Positions 16,756 to 25,613 are shown, counted from the first letter of the stretch. The stretch is DNA of 64,000 bases from Mucilaginibacter mallensis (GCF_900105165.1 NZ_LT629740.1:2170001-2234000), one strand, 5' to 3'. Notes: a model not told the origin generated them from the letters alone. A program made the numbers and translations.

Positions 16756-19080
16756 TTAATTATACATTTCATCTGGCGATAATTCGCCTTTTGGTTTACC
16801 CGGTATGGTCAAATATACACGAAGCGTGCCTGTTGTGCCAACATTAAAATATTTTAAGGTAAAACGGTGATATCCTTTTTGCAAAGGCACTGATCCGCCT
16901 TGTTCAATTGAGGAATGTTTGCCATCGTTTTTAACAACAGGTATATCGTCAATAGATAATTCCGAACCATCATCTGATAGTGTTGAAAATCCATAAACGT
17001 TATCACTATCAATACGGATAAAACCGCTATAAATTATACCAAAGGCAGGATTATTTTTCCGGATGATGCTTGTATTAAAGCTTTTTGCTATACCGGTATC
17101 AACGGCGGCAGCTGCAGTCAACTCGCTTGTGTTATTAAATGCGCCGGTATATAACAGATATTTTAAGCCGCTTGCAGTGCTCTGGTAGTTGACCGCTGGT
17201 AATGGCGACTTGTTATATACAAATGTGCTGGTAACCCTGCTGCGTTTGCCTGATGGTGTTATAACAATGGTTTCCAGCTCACGGTACTGATCTTGAGGTA
17301 CATTATAAGTCATGGGGATAGTATACGGGATATCAGCTTCGCGTGGCGTGTAGCTATCTATGGTATAATAAACAGTGGCACCTGTAACCGATGGCTTTAA
17401 ATTTACATTCAGCTGTGAACCAAATATAATAGTATCCTGGGCACCGATAGCTTGTGGCACATGGTAATCAAAACCGTTTTTATCAAGCCATGCTAAATGG
17501 GACGGCAAGCGGTTATTGGCAAAATCGGTATAGTTTTTATTAGCCAATGGCGACCATGCTACCTCACTAAGCGCAAGCATACGTGGCAGCAGCATATACT
17601 CTGCTTTGTTTTCGGTGGGGATATACTCTGTCCATAAATTAGCTTGTACACCTACAATATGTTTTTGCTGATCGGGGGTAAGAATCGCCGGTGTAGGGTT
17701 ATAACTATATATTTTTGATAACAGGTCGTATCCTCCAATATTCAATGGTTCTTCACTTAATTTGCCCTGCGAGTGGTCGATATACAAACCTCCGCTTCCT
17801 GGGGTCATAACCACATCATGGTTTTGTTGTGCTGCGGCTATACCACCGGCTTCGCCACGCCAGCTCATTACGGTAGCGTTAGGGGAGAGGCCGCCTTCTA
17901 AAATTTCATCCCAGCCTATAATACTGCGGCCTTTTGAGTTTACAAATTTCTCTACCCTTTGTATAAAATAACTTTGCAGCTTATCTTCTTTGGTTGAATT
18001 GCGATCATCTTTCAGTCCGAGTTTCTTACAAAGTTTCTGGCAAAATGCTGATTTTTTCCAGGCATCCTTAGGTGCTTCATCACCGCCTACGTGAATATAT
18101 TTTGATGGGAATAACTCCATTACCTCGGTCAGCACATCCTCGAGAAAACTGAACGTTTTATCGGATGGGCAATAGGTATCATGAAATACGCCCCATGTTT
18201 CAGATACTTTGTACGGAAAAGTTGGTTCGCAACCCAATTCCGGGTAAGCCGCTAATGCAGCCTCAGAGTGGCCCGGCATTTCTATTTCAGGTACGATATT
18301 GATATATCTGTCGGCAGCATATTTAATTACATCTCTGATTTGATCCTGTGTATAAAAACCACCAACCGGAGTGTTATCAAATTGCTGTGGGGTACGGTCG
18401 TGGTAATTGCCGATAACCGTTTGTGCCCGTTGACTGCCAATTGTAGTTAACTTCGGATATTTTTTTATTTCGATGCGCCAGCCCTGGTCATCAGTTAAAT
18501 GCCAATGGAAGTTATTAAGCTTATAAGCCGCCATCAGGTCGATGTATTTTTTAACAAACTCCACCGAAAAAAAGTGACGGCAAACATCAAGCATTACACC
18601 GCGATAACCAAAGCGAGGATAATCAGTGATTTGTACGCAAGGTAATTGTATGGTAGCGCCACCATCGGCAGGCATTAATTGTATAAGTGTTTGTATGCCG
18701 TAAAATAAACCTGCCCCTTTACCTGCAATGGTAATTTGCTGTGGTGTGATGGTTAACCTGTAACCTTCAGCAGGCAGGCTGTCTGTACCAGCAGACGTTA
18801 ATATCAAGCTATTGGGTGTATTTTTGTTGGAATCAATGCCTGGTTTAATATTCAGCATTTTTTTACTGCGCAGGTAATCAGCTAAAAAAACTACAGCTTT
18901 ATTATTTGTGCTATCGGCCAGTATTACTGTTTGCCGGCTCAGGGTAAAACTACCGGATGCTTTTTTTAGGGATACGGGTGCCGGGATTATCCCCATGTTT
19001 GGGCCGCTATCCTGGGCGTTTGTGATTGTTATAGAAAGGGAACCAATAGCAAAAAATAGCAGGAAAAACTTTTTATACAT
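16756..19080 (-). CDS. Exported GH20 beta-N-acetylhexosaminidase
   Basis: A 774-residue secreted enzyme (signal peptide MYKKFFLLFFAIGSLSITITNA). It has an N-terminal GH20b domain (about 30-150) and then the GH20 barrel, with the catalytic pair in YIHVGGDEAPKDAW (Asp-Glu) and the substrate region GWDEILEGGLSPNATVMSWRG. A C-terminal chitobiase-type beta domain precedes a region resembling a PA14 or carbohydrate-binding module (GFIRIDSDNVYGFSTLSDDG). It releases terminal GlcNAc or GalNAc from glycans, chitin fragments or peptidoglycan in the periplasm or outside. A PliI-like lipoprotein follows in the operon. Confidence 0.94.
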   Translation of the reverse strand: MYKKFFLLFFAIGSLSITITNAQDSGPNMGIIPAPVSLKKASGSFTLSRQTVILADSTNNKAVVFLADYLRSKKMLNIKPGIDSNKNTPNSLILTSAGTDSLPAEGYRLTITPQQITIAGKGAGLFYGIQTLIQLMPADGGATIQLPCVQITDYPRFGYRGVMLDVCRHFFSVEFVKKYIDLMAAYKLNNFHWHLTDDQGWRIEIKKYPKLTTIGSQRAQTVIGNYHDRTPQQFDNTPVGGFYTQDQIRDVIKYAADRYINIVPEIEMPGHSEAALAAYPELGCEPTFPYKVSETWGVFHDTYCPSDKTFSFLEDVLTEVMELFPSKYIHVGGDEAPKDAWKKSAFCQKLCKKLGLKDDRNSTKEDKLQSYFIQRVEKFVNSKGRSIIGWDEILEGGLSPNATVMSWRGEAGGIAAAQQNHDVVMTPGSGGLYIDHSQGKLSEEPLNIGGYDLLSKIYSYNPTPAILTPDQQKHIVGVQANLWTEYIPTENKAEYMLLPRMLALSEVAWSPLANKNYTDFANNRLPSHLAWLDKNGFDYHVPQAIGAQDTIIFGSQLNVNLKPSVTGATVYYTIDSYTPREADIPYTIPMTYNVPQDQYRELETIVITPSGKRSRVTSTFVYNKSPLPAVNYQSTASGLKYLLYTGAFNNTSELTAAAAVDTGIAKSFNTSIIRKNNPAFGIIYSGFIRIDSDNVYGFSTLSDDGSELSIDDIPVVKNDGKHSSIEQGGSVPLQKGYHRFTLKYFNVGTTGTLRVYLTIPGKPKGELSPDEMYN

Positions 19081-19101
19081 AGTAAATTAAATACGAGTTT
19101 G

Positions 19102-19131
19102 TGAATATAGCGGATTTTGAAAAAACACAAA
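19102..19131 (-). promoter_or_regulatory. Probable promoter of the hexosaminidase operon
   Basis: On the minus strand TTTG (19131-19128), an 18-base spacer and TATATTCA (19109-19102) fit the Bacteroidota promoter with two mismatches in the -7 box. It lies 22 bases before the ATG. Confidence 0.5.
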
Positions 19132-19162
19132 GCTACTGTTGTGTAAAAAATGTCAATAAAAT

Positions 19163-19196
19163 AAAAAAACCATTCGCCTAAGCGGATGGTTTTTTT
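19163..19196 (-). terminator. Terminator overlapping the THX stop codon
   Basis: On the minus strand A-rich DNA, then CCATCCGC-TTAG-GCGAATGG, then a T7 tract. The stem has one G-T pair. The TAG stop of the small ribosomal-protein gene lies in the loop, so the last four codons form the stem. It could also work on the plus strand. Confidence 0.8.
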
Positions 19197-19348
19197 GCTT
19201 TTTCCGTCCTTTCAACAGCTTCAGCAGGTTTTTCTTCTTTTTGCAAGTGGACTCCCGTAACAGCTTTTTTTACATGATGCGGCCGGCTTTTGCCGAATGA
19301 ACCCATTGCTATTTTACCTTTTCTGGATTTTTTATCTCCTTTTCCCAT
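19178..19348 (-). CDS. 30S ribosomal protein THX (bTHX)
   Basis: A 56-residue basic protein starting MGKGDKKSRKGKIAMGSFGK-SRPHH. This is the wording of the Bacteroidota form of THX, the small peptide that sits in the head of the 30S subunit in Thermus and relatives. Two Gly-rich basic blocks match the family core. The C-terminal half (about residues 28-56) is a Lys/Glu/Ala-rich extension. The ATG is unambiguous. An intrinsic terminator overlaps the stop codon, so this is a compact monocistronic unit. Confidence 0.85.
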   Translation of the reverse strand: MGKGDKKSRKGKIAMGSFGKSRPHHVKKAVTGVHLQKEEKPAEAVERTEKAKKPSA

Positions 19349-19416
19349 GGTATTTATAATTGTTTAGATTATAAAGGTATAAGGGGCGGTAATTGTTTTG
19401 GGAGATTATAAAACTA

Positions 19417-19502
19417 TGTCATTGCGAGCGGTAGCGCGGCAATCTCGTCGCCTGGCTATTGAACGCGACGAGGTTGCTTCGTCGTTCCTCCTCGCAATGA
19501 CA
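19417..19502. repeat. TGTCAT palindromic element 6
   Basis: TGTCATTGCGAGCGGTAGCG at the left and CGTTCCTCCTCGCAATGACA at the right, with an inner CTCGTCGC/GCGACGAG stem. It ends 7 bases from the trxB stop. Confidence 0.8.
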
Positions 19503-19509
19503 CCTGGGT

Positions 19510-20466
19510 TTACGCTGTTACCACATGCTCCTTCGCAGCTAAATAACGCTCAGCGTCAATAGCAGCCATACAGCCCGTGCCTGCTGCTGTTACTGCCTGG
19601 CGATAGATATGATCCTGGGCATCACCGCAGCAAAATACACCCTCAACGTTTGTTTCAGTTGATCCTGGATGGGTAATGATATAGCCAGTTTCATCCATAT
19701 GGATCCAGCCTTTAAATATATCGGTGTTTGGTTTGTGGCCTATGGCTACAAAAAAGCCGGTTATATCAATTGTAGTATGTTCCTGTGTTTTATTGTTGAG
19801 CACTTTTACGCCGGTTACACTTTGTCCGTCGCCAAGTATTTCAACAGTTTCGGTATTGTATAATACTTCGATATTTGGCGTGTGCAATACGCGGTGCATC
19901 ATGGCTTTTGAAGCCCTGAACTCATCGCGACGAACGATCATGGTTACCTTGCGGCACATTTTAGCCAGGTAAGTAGCTTCCTCAGCAGCGGTATCACCTG
20001 CGCCCACTAATGCCACATCCTGTCCCCTGAAAAAGAAGCCATCACAAACGGCACATGCAGAAACCCCAAAACCACTGTATTTTTGTTCTGAATCAAGTCC
20101 CAGCCATTTAGCTGATGCGCCTGTTGAAATGATAATTGAATCGGCGGTTATAGTTTTATGCTCATCAACCACTACTTTATGCGGCAGACTTGAAAAATCA
20201 ACCGAACTGATATAACCAAAACGGATATCAGCGCCTAAACGCTCCGCCTGCTGACGGAAATTCTCCATCATTTCAGGGCCCATGATACCATCTGGATAAC
20301 CGGGATAGTTTTCAACCTCGGTAGTTTGTGTAAGCTGACCGCCGGCAAGCATACCTGTATACAGCACCGGTTTCAAATCAGCGCGTGAAGCATATATAGC
20401 AGCGGTATATCCCGCCGGACCTGAACCTATGATCAGGCATTTTACGTGTTCAATATCTTGAGACAT
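19510..20466 (-). CDS. trxB: Thioredoxin-disulfide reductase
   Basis: A 318-residue flavoenzyme that transfers electrons from NADPH through FAD to thioredoxin in the cytosol. The FAD-binding GSGPAGYTAAIYA starts at residue 14. The redox pair is C138-A-V-C141 followed by DG. The NADPH-binding GAGDTAAEEATYLA and the C-terminal FAD signature GVFCCGDAQDHIYRQAVTAAGTGCMAA are present. Length and order match TrxB. A minus-strand TACATTCG box lies about 22 bases upstream of the ATG. It stands alone between a repeat and a divergent small peptide gene. Confidence 0.97.
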   Translation of the reverse strand: MSQDIEHVKCLIIGSGPAGYTAAIYASRADLKPVLYTGMLAGGQLTQTTEVENYPGYPDGIMGPEMMENFRQQAERLGADIRFGYISSVDFSSLPHKVVVDEHKTITADSIIISTGASAKWLGLDSEQKYSGFGVSACAVCDGFFFRGQDVALVGAGDTAAEEATYLAKMCRKVTMIVRRDEFRASKAMMHRVLHTPNIEVLYNTETVEILGDGQSVTGVKVLNNKTQEHTTIDITGFFVAIGHKPNTDIFKGWIHMDETGYIITHPGSTETNVEGVFCCGDAQDHIYRQAVTAAGTGCMAAIDAERYLAAKEHVVTA

Positions 20467-20487
20467 TTGTTATTAAATAATGAAGTG

Positions 20488-20495
20488 CGAATGTA
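20488..20495 (-). promoter_or_regulatory. Probable trxB promoter -7 box (TACATTCG on minus strand)
   Basis: CGAATGTA on the plus strand gives TACATTCG, 7 of 8 matches to TAnnTTTG, 21 bases before the ATG. No clear -33 element. Confidence 0.4.
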
Positions 20496-20601
20496 CGAAA
20501 AAAGGTAATTTGGTTGGTCAGATGTTAGTAAACATATCAATTGTGGAATTTTGTTTTGATTTAGAAATCTTGATTAATATTGCACATCTTTAATTCCCCT
20601 T

Positions 20602-20706
20602 ATGGAAGATAAAAACAAAGCGTTATGGCAATTTATTGCGCTGCTGGTAATTATAGTGGTAATCACTATTGTTGTGCTGAAGTTGTTGCTGAACGATCCT
20701 CAATGA
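20602..20706 (+). CDS. 34-residue single-span membrane peptide
   Basis: An ATG frame encodes 34 residues: a charged N-terminus (MEDKNK), one hydrophobic span of about 22 residues rich in Ile/Val/Leu, and a short tail ending NDPQ. This is a classic N-in small membrane protein. A strong intrinsic terminator begins 11 bases after the stop, and the region between trxB and the next gene holds nothing else for it to end, which argues that the frame is a real transcript. No family is recognised. It may assist an envelope complex, or the region may be a small RNA. Confidence 0.6.
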   Translation: MEDKNKALWQFIALLVIIVVITIVVLKLLLNDPQ

Positions 20707-20717
20707 AAAAGTTATAT

Positions 20718-20756
20718 AAAAAAGGCCCGTACTATTAGCAGTACGGGCCTTTTTTA
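20718..20756. terminator. Bidirectional terminator after the 34-residue peptide gene
   Basis: A 13-bp GC-rich stem (GGCCCGTACT / AGTACGGGCC plus flanking A/T pairs) with a 6-base loop and A6/T6 flanks. It serves the small peptide on the plus strand and the converging YwqK-like gene on the minus strand. Confidence 0.9.
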
Positions 20757-20772
20757 TATCGTTACTGTTTAA

Positions 20773-21693
20773 TTACATTGATGTTGTTGAATTAAAATTA
20801 TGCATAGGAGGAGTGATGCTACAAATACGTATTGGGTGATTAAGGCGATAATTACTAGCCATATTCATCGTATTATAAACATTAAATGTTTCTGATGTTT
20901 TCTGATCGATAGCCGCATTGTTATAAGTAGCCGGCCTGTATGCATTTAGGTTTGATAAAGCATTAAGTATAGCTGCGTTTATTTCAGGGTTATAACCGCT
21001 CACTATTTGCGGGTTGGTTATTTTACCATCTTTACTAATATCATACTTTACTGTAAACTGAGAATCGTACAATACGCTGCTGTATTTTTTTAATTTTTGT
21101 TCAACATATGCATGCAGGTTCATGCTTTCTTTAGCATCCTTCATGTATTCTGTTTTCTTAACAATTTTGCCGTTTTCAAGTACAGCACCTGCAACTAACA
21201 AACCATCATTATTGTACCATTTGAAATCGCCGGCCAACTTACCGTTCACCATGTTTCCCTCACCACGTATGCCTGAGTTGGCATCGTAAGTTTTATAAGT
21301 GCCGGTTAGTATGTTATTTTCATAGCTATATTCAAGTGTGGTTTGGCCGTTAGGTGCAAATTCGCTCCAGTTTCCTGTACGTTTCCCGTTTACAAAATAA
21401 CCTACAGCTGATACATAACTGTTATTCTCCGTATTATAATAAACAAATTTTCCGTTTGGTATGGTAAGCGCCGCATCCTTATAAGTGCCTTTTACCATTA
21501 AGGAATTATTCATGTTATATTGCCTTGCCAAATAGGCAGAATCGCCATTGAGCTGCTGTACTAACAGATACGATACAGCTTTATCGCTATTGGCGGTGTA
21601 GCTGCCTGATTTTGTTACATAAACCTTTTTGGTTTGTGCGAACAATTGATGCGAGATCATCAAAAATGCTAACAAATAGATGTGCTTTTTCAT
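20773..21693 (-). CDS. Exported YwqK/MORN-repeat protein with TonB-like C-terminus
   Basis: A 306-residue protein with signal peptide (MKKHIYLLAFLMISHQLFA-Q). Residues 65-190 contain repeated blocks such as VNGKRTGNWSEFAPNGQTTLEYSYENN and VNGKLAGDFKWYNNDG, the MORN-like YwqK pattern. Residues 200-285 (FTVKYDISKDGKITNPQIVSGYNPEINAAILNAL...) look like the TonB C-terminal/energy-transducer fold, but without an N-terminal membrane anchor. Such proteins are common and uncharacterised in Bacteroidota. A more distant relative is at 51830-52543. A function in envelope protein interaction is only inferred. Confidence 0.75.
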   Translation of the reverse strand: MKKHIYLLAFLMISHQLFAQTKKVYVTKSGSYTANSDKAVSYLLVQQLNGDSAYLARQYNMNNSLMVKGTYKDAALTIPNGKFVYYNTENNSYVSAVGYFVNGKRTGNWSEFAPNGQTTLEYSYENNILTGTYKTYDANSGIRGEGNMVNGKLAGDFKWYNNDGLLVAGAVLENGKIVKKTEYMKDAKESMNLHAYVEQKLKKYSSVLYDSQFTVKYDISKDGKITNPQIVSGYNPEINAAILNALSNLNAYRPATYNNAAIDQKTSETFNVYNTMNMASNYRLNHPIRICSITPPMHNFNSTTSM

Positions 21694-21850
21694 AATGTAA
21701 ATGATTTAAGTTTAAGGGGTAAATTAAATAACTGGTAATCAATAACACTAATATAACTATTAGACAATATACTATACTGATTTGTGTGTAACATTATTGA
21801 GATTTTTGTTGATTGGTGACAATATAATTACACGAAATCTCATAATCGAG

Positions 21851-23032
21851 TTACTTACCTGTATTTGCCTTTAATACTCTTAAGAAATTTCCGCCTAAGA
21901 TCTTATCAATATCCTTTTCGCTATAGTTTAGTTTTAATAGTTCCGCAGTAATTTTTGGGTAATCGGTCACATCATCCATGCCTTTTGGATAGGATTCTGC
22001 TCCGTCAAAATCAGAGCCTATGCCAACGTGGTCGGCACCTATCAATTTTACTATATAATCAATATGTTTTATCAGTAGGCTTAATGGTGGACGCATCGGT
22101 TCAGATTCTGATTTATAAACAGCATAAAGCCTGTCAGTAGCCAGGTCTTCATCTTTATAGATCTTTATAAGTGAATCCAGTTCGGCACGGTGCCTGTGGC
22201 GAAATTCAGCTGCTTTCTTTTGATAGGTGCTGTCGATAAAGCCACTATAAAAATTCACGAATACCACGCCGCCATTTTTTGCCAGTGCCTTAAGCTGTGC
22301 ATCTTTTAAATTGCGTTGGTGCGGGTTAAGCGCGTAAGCGCAGCTGTGCGATGCAATTACAGGTTTGTTGGTTGTAGCAAGCACATCATAAAAAGTTTGT
22401 TCACTTGGATGGGAGAGATCTATCATTACGCCCAGGTCATTTAAATGATGCACTATTTGTTTGCCATATGCTGTTAAACCGTGATGGGTTAAGCTATCAT
22501 GCTTAAATCGTTCTTCATAAGCTGATGTTGCCCATGAGGTGCTGTTGTTCCAGGTTAGGGTTAAATAGCACATGCCACGGTTGTGCAGACTATCGATATA
22601 ATCCATTCTGTCCTCAATCATATGCCCGCCTTCAACGCCAATTAAGGCAGCAAATTTGTGATCGGCTACTGCCTTTTTTAATTCTGCTGAGTTGCGTACC
22701 AATGTTATTTTATCAGGATAACGTTTCAATAACGCGTAAAGCGAATCAATTTCGCGGTTAGCAAATCTGAAAGCTGTACCCTTGCCATATTGCGGCCCGC
22801 ACCAGATGGAGAAAACCTGTGCATCCAGTCCGCCCTCTTTTGCCCGTACCAGATCAAGCTGACCTTCAGTTTGTAATTTGCCTATATCTAAATGATTGAT
22901 CTGTTCATTTGATAACACATCATTATGGGTATCAACCAAAATGGCACGCTGATGGATTTCCATAGCGCTTTGTGCAAAGGATTGTACAGTTGCGATGAAT
23001 AACAGGGATAAAACAAGGGTCAGTTTTTTCAT
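21851..23032 (-). CDS. Exported membrane dipeptidase (M19 family)
   Basis: A 393-residue amidohydrolase-fold zinc dipeptidase with signal peptide MKKLTLVLSLLFIATVQSFA. Zinc ligands are visible in order: VDTHNDV (His-x-Asp), the bridging glutamate in GVEGGHM, then histidines in DLSHPSEQ and ASHSCAYALNPHQRN, and the closing GIGSDFDGAE. The family cleaves dipeptides, including beta-lactam-like dehydrodipeptides and some D-amino-acid dipeptides. Here it is probably periplasmic and nutritional or cell-wall related. The ATG is almost at the predicted transcription start, so the transcript may be leaderless. Confidence 0.93.
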   Translation of the reverse strand: MKKLTLVLSLLFIATVQSFAQSAMEIHQRAILVDTHNDVLSNEQINHLDIGKLQTEGQLDLVRAKEGGLDAQVFSIWCGPQYGKGTAFRFANREIDSLYALLKRYPDKITLVRNSAELKKAVADHKFAALIGVEGGHMIEDRMDYIDSLHNRGMCYLTLTWNNSTSWATSAYEERFKHDSLTHHGLTAYGKQIVHHLNDLGVMIDLSHPSEQTFYDVLATTNKPVIASHSCAYALNPHQRNLKDAQLKALAKNGGVVFVNFYSGFIDSTYQKKAAEFRHRHRAELDSLIKIYKDEDLATDRLYAVYKSESEPMRPPLSLLIKHIDYIVKLIGADHVGIGSDFDGAESYPKGMDDVTDYPKITAELLKLNYSEKDIDKILGGNFLRVLKANTGK

Positions 23033-23037
23033 AAATC

Positions 23038-23067
23038 TAAATATAGAAAAAATCGTAGAGACGCAAA
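23038..23067 (-). promoter_or_regulatory. Probable dipeptidase promoter, -33 inside a repeat
   Basis: Minus strand: TTTG (23067-23064), 18-base spacer, TATATTTA (23045-23038; 7 of 8 to TAnnTTTG). The ATG at 23032 is 5 bases beyond the box. The TTTG belongs to the GTAGAGACGCAAAGTATTG repeat arm. Confidence 0.5.
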
Positions 23068-23120
23068 GTATTGGGTCTCTACGGTGTATATGCAGGGGAC
23101 GAAAAATATTGCGTCTCTAC
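23054..23120. repeat. GTAGAGACGCAA hairpin repeat
   Basis: CGTAGAGACGCAAAGTATTG followed by GGTCTCTACG forms a first hairpin. A further AATATTGCGTCTCTAC gives a third arm. Similar GTAGAGACGC palindromes are known from memory in other Bacteroidota and in cyanobacteria. Confidence 0.7.
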
Positions 23121-23125
23121 ATTAT

Positions 23126-24757
23126 TTACGTCTGAATTATCCCCACATTAAACGCTTTCTCAATAGGAGCGTGGTTAGCTGCCTCAATACCCATGGATAT
23201 TACTTTGCGTGTCTCCAGCGGGTCGATAATGCCATCTACCCAAAGCCTGGCAGCAGCATAATACGGCGTAGTTTGTGAATCGTATTTATCGCTGATCTCT
23301 TTTAACAGCTCTACTTCCTTCTCTTTGGTGATCACTTCTTCACCCTTTGATTTTAAGCCGGCGGCTTGTATCTGTAATAAGGTTTTTGCTGCCTGTGAGC
23401 CACCCATTACCGCAATTTTTGCTGATGGCCACGCGTATATCAACCTCGGATCATAAGCCTTGCCACACATAGCATAATTACCTGCACCGTATGAATTGCC
23501 TATTATTATAGTAAACTTTGGCACTATCGAATTGGCTACGGCATTCACCATTTTAGCGCCATCCTTTATAATGCCACCCTGCTCGGAGCGGCTGCCCACC
23601 ATAAAGCCGGTTACATCCTGCAAAAATACCAGCGGTATTTTTTTCTGGTTACAGTTCATGATAAAGCGTGTGGCCTTATCAGCTGAATCGGAATAGATTA
23701 CCCCGCCAAACTGCATTTCGCCTTTGCCCGATTTTATAACTTTACGCTGATTGGCAACTATACCTACAGCCCAGCCATCAATACGACCTAAGCCGCAAAT
23801 GATAGATTGTCCATATTCCGCCTTATACTCCTCAAATTCAGAATTATCCAATAGGCGCAGCAAAATATCCCTCATGTCATAAGGTTTGTCGCGTGCATCA
23901 GGCAACAAACCGTAAATATCTTTGGGATCAAGCTTAGGAGGGGTTGGGTTTATGCGATCAAATCCTGCTTTATTATAATCGCCCAGCATACTTAAAATAT
24001 TGCGGATGCTATCTAAACAGGTTTTGTCATTTGGTTGTTTATAGTCGGTAACACCTGATATTTCACAGTGCATTGCTGCACCGCCCAGCGCTTCATTGTC
24101 AATATCTTCGCCAATAGCTGATTTTACAAGGTAGGAGCCAGCCAAAAATACAGAGCCGGTTCCTTCAACTATCATGGCCTCATCGCTCATAATAGGCAAA
24201 TAAGCGCCACCTGCCACACATGAACCCATAATAGCCGATATTTGAACGATGCCCATACTACTCATGATGGCATTATTCCTGAATATGCGCCCGAAATGTT
24301 CTTTATCAGGGAAGATCTCATCCTGCAAAGGCAGGTAAACGCCGGCAGAATCAACCAGGTAAATAATGGGCAGGTGGTTTTCCATGGCAATTTCCTGCGC
24401 ACGCAGGTTTTTCTTGGCCGTAATTGGGAACCATGCCCCGGCTTTTACCGTAGCATCATTAGCAACCACCACACATTGTCTGCCCGATACATAGCCAATG
24501 CCGCATATTACACCACCTGAGGGACATCCGCCATGCTCTGCATATAATCCGTCGCCTGCAAAAGCGCCGATCTCCAGCCAGGGCTTGTCTTTATCCAAAA
24601 GGTAGCTGATACGTTCACGCGCCAGCATTTTGCCTTTCTCTTTTTGTTTGGCGGCGGCTTTTTCGCCACCACCCAGGTAAATCTTTTTTAGGCGGGTTGA
24701 GAGGTCATAAACAAGTTGTTTATTAATATCTTCATTTTTATTGAATTCAAGATCCAT
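23126..24757 (-). CDS. Acyl-CoA carboxylase beta (carboxyltransferase) subunit
   Basis: A 543-residue carboxyltransferase that moves CO2 from biotin to an acyl-CoA. Two crotonase-fold halves are present. The first includes GSCVAGGAYLPIMSDEAMIVEGTGS, with an oxyanion-type Gly-Gly. The second includes DVTGFMVGSRSEQGGIIKDGAKMVNAVANS and GNSYGAGNYAMCG. The SRSEQGGIIKDGAK wording and the AGVYLPLQDEIFPD segment favour methylcrotonyl-CoA carboxylase (leucine breakdown) over propionyl-CoA carboxylase, but I keep the general name. The biotin-carrying alpha subunit is not adjacent. A minus-strand TACATTTC box lies upstream at 24773-24780. Confidence 0.9.
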   Translation of the reverse strand: MDLEFNKNEDINKQLVYDLSTRLKKIYLGGGEKAAAKQKEKGKMLARERISYLLDKDKPWLEIGAFAGDGLYAEHGGCPSGGVICGIGYVSGRQCVVVANDATVKAGAWFPITAKKNLRAQEIAMENHLPIIYLVDSAGVYLPLQDEIFPDKEHFGRIFRNNAIMSSMGIVQISAIMGSCVAGGAYLPIMSDEAMIVEGTGSVFLAGSYLVKSAIGEDIDNEALGGAAMHCEISGVTDYKQPNDKTCLDSIRNILSMLGDYNKAGFDRINPTPPKLDPKDIYGLLPDARDKPYDMRDILLRLLDNSEFEEYKAEYGQSIICGLGRIDGWAVGIVANQRKVIKSGKGEMQFGGVIYSDSADKATRFIMNCNQKKIPLVFLQDVTGFMVGSRSEQGGIIKDGAKMVNAVANSIVPKFTIIIGNSYGAGNYAMCGKAYDPRLIYAWPSAKIAVMGGSQAAKTLLQIQAAGLKSKGEEVITKEKEVELLKEISDKYDSQTTPYYAAARLWVDGIIDPLETRKVISMGIEAANHAPIEKAFNVGIIQT

Positions 24758-24921
24758 AATTGGCTGTTATGTGAAATGTAATTTTAGGTAAATTACAACA
24801 GGAAAATGCTATTTACATGAATTTTGTTTGCAGAAATGCATTAAATACAAACAAGTTCCAAACAAGGCGGTATAATTTATCGGGTACCCAAATGCGGGTA
24901 TGGATATACTGGCGGTTTTAA

Positions 24922-25506
24922 CTAAATCAGATTTCTATCCTTAAACCAAGCTTCATCAGTTTCAGCCTTGAAATTATTCATCAAACTAATCAGCTCAATA
25001 GGGTCGCCGGATGATAAAACCAGTTGGCGGTTTACGGGTTTTAAAAAGCGTTGTTCAACCATTACATCCAGTTGTTTTAATAGCAGGTCGTAAAAGCCGT
25101 TTACATTTAAAATACCCACCGGTCGGCTATGTAAACCTAATTGCAACCAGGTTAATACCTCAAAAAACTCTTCCATTGTGCCTAAACCGCCAGGCATTGT
25201 AATAAAGCCATCACACAGATCGCTCATTAATTGTTTGCGCTGGTGCATGGTTTCAACTATATGCAGTTCTGTTAAACCGGGATGAGCAATTTCCTTAGCC
25301 ATTAAAAACTGCGGTATTACACCAATGGCCTTGCCACCTTTATTTAGTACGGCATCAGCAATCATACCCATTACACCAACCTTACCACCGCCAAAAATTA
25401 GCGATACATCGCGGCTAACCATTATTTCAGCTAATTGATTAATGGCCAGTTCCAATAAAGGGTCGCCGCTAAAGTTTGCGCCGCAGAATATGCAAATGTT
25501 TTTCAT
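24922..25506 (-). CDS. LOG family protein (TIGR00730), short form
   Basis: A 194-residue LOG protein starting MKNICIFCGANFSGDP. It has G-G-G-K-V-G-V-M-G and P-G-G-L-G-T-M-E-E-F-F-E, the nucleotide-binding and catalytic motifs of nucleoside-monophosphate phosphoribohydrolases. It is the plant-LOG-like short form, whereas the paralogue at 10752 has an N-terminal extension. The frame stays open for 8 codons upstream (M-T-N-E-L-M-N-Y), but those codons are the arm of a word hairpin, so I start at the second possible Met. Confidence 0.9.
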   Translation of the reverse strand: MKNICIFCGANFSGDPLLELAINQLAEIMVSRDVSLIFGGGKVGVMGMIADAVLNKGGKAIGVIPQFLMAKEIAHPGLTELHIVETMHQRKQLMSDLCDGFITMPGGLGTMEEFFEVLTWLQLGLHSRPVGILNVNGFYDLLLKQLDVMVEQRFLKPVNRQLVLSSGDPIELISLMNNFKAETDEAWFKDRNLI

Positions 25507-25507
25507 G

Positions 25508-25599
25508 TAGTTCATTAGTTCATTGGTCAAGAGTCCAATAATGTGGTCAAAACTACAAATTTATAGTAATGAACTAATGAATCAGTGAACCAATGACTA
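25508..25599. repeat. Word hairpin, word AGTTCATT/GAACCAATGA
   Basis: Left arm TAGTTCATTAGTTCATTGGT; right arm ATGAACTAATGAATCAGTGA then ACCAATGACTA. The word occurs in tandem on each side of a 35-base centre. It sits between divergent LOG and recR genes. The same word occurs at 32077-32153 and 36557-36807. Confidence 0.8.
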
Positions 25600-25613
25600 T
25601 TTAAAATAATCAG

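Noticed and set aside
24922..25530. Starting the short LOG protein at the first in-frame Met
   Set aside because: The extra 8 codons come from the GTTCATTGG word hairpin; the family begins at MKNICIFCG.
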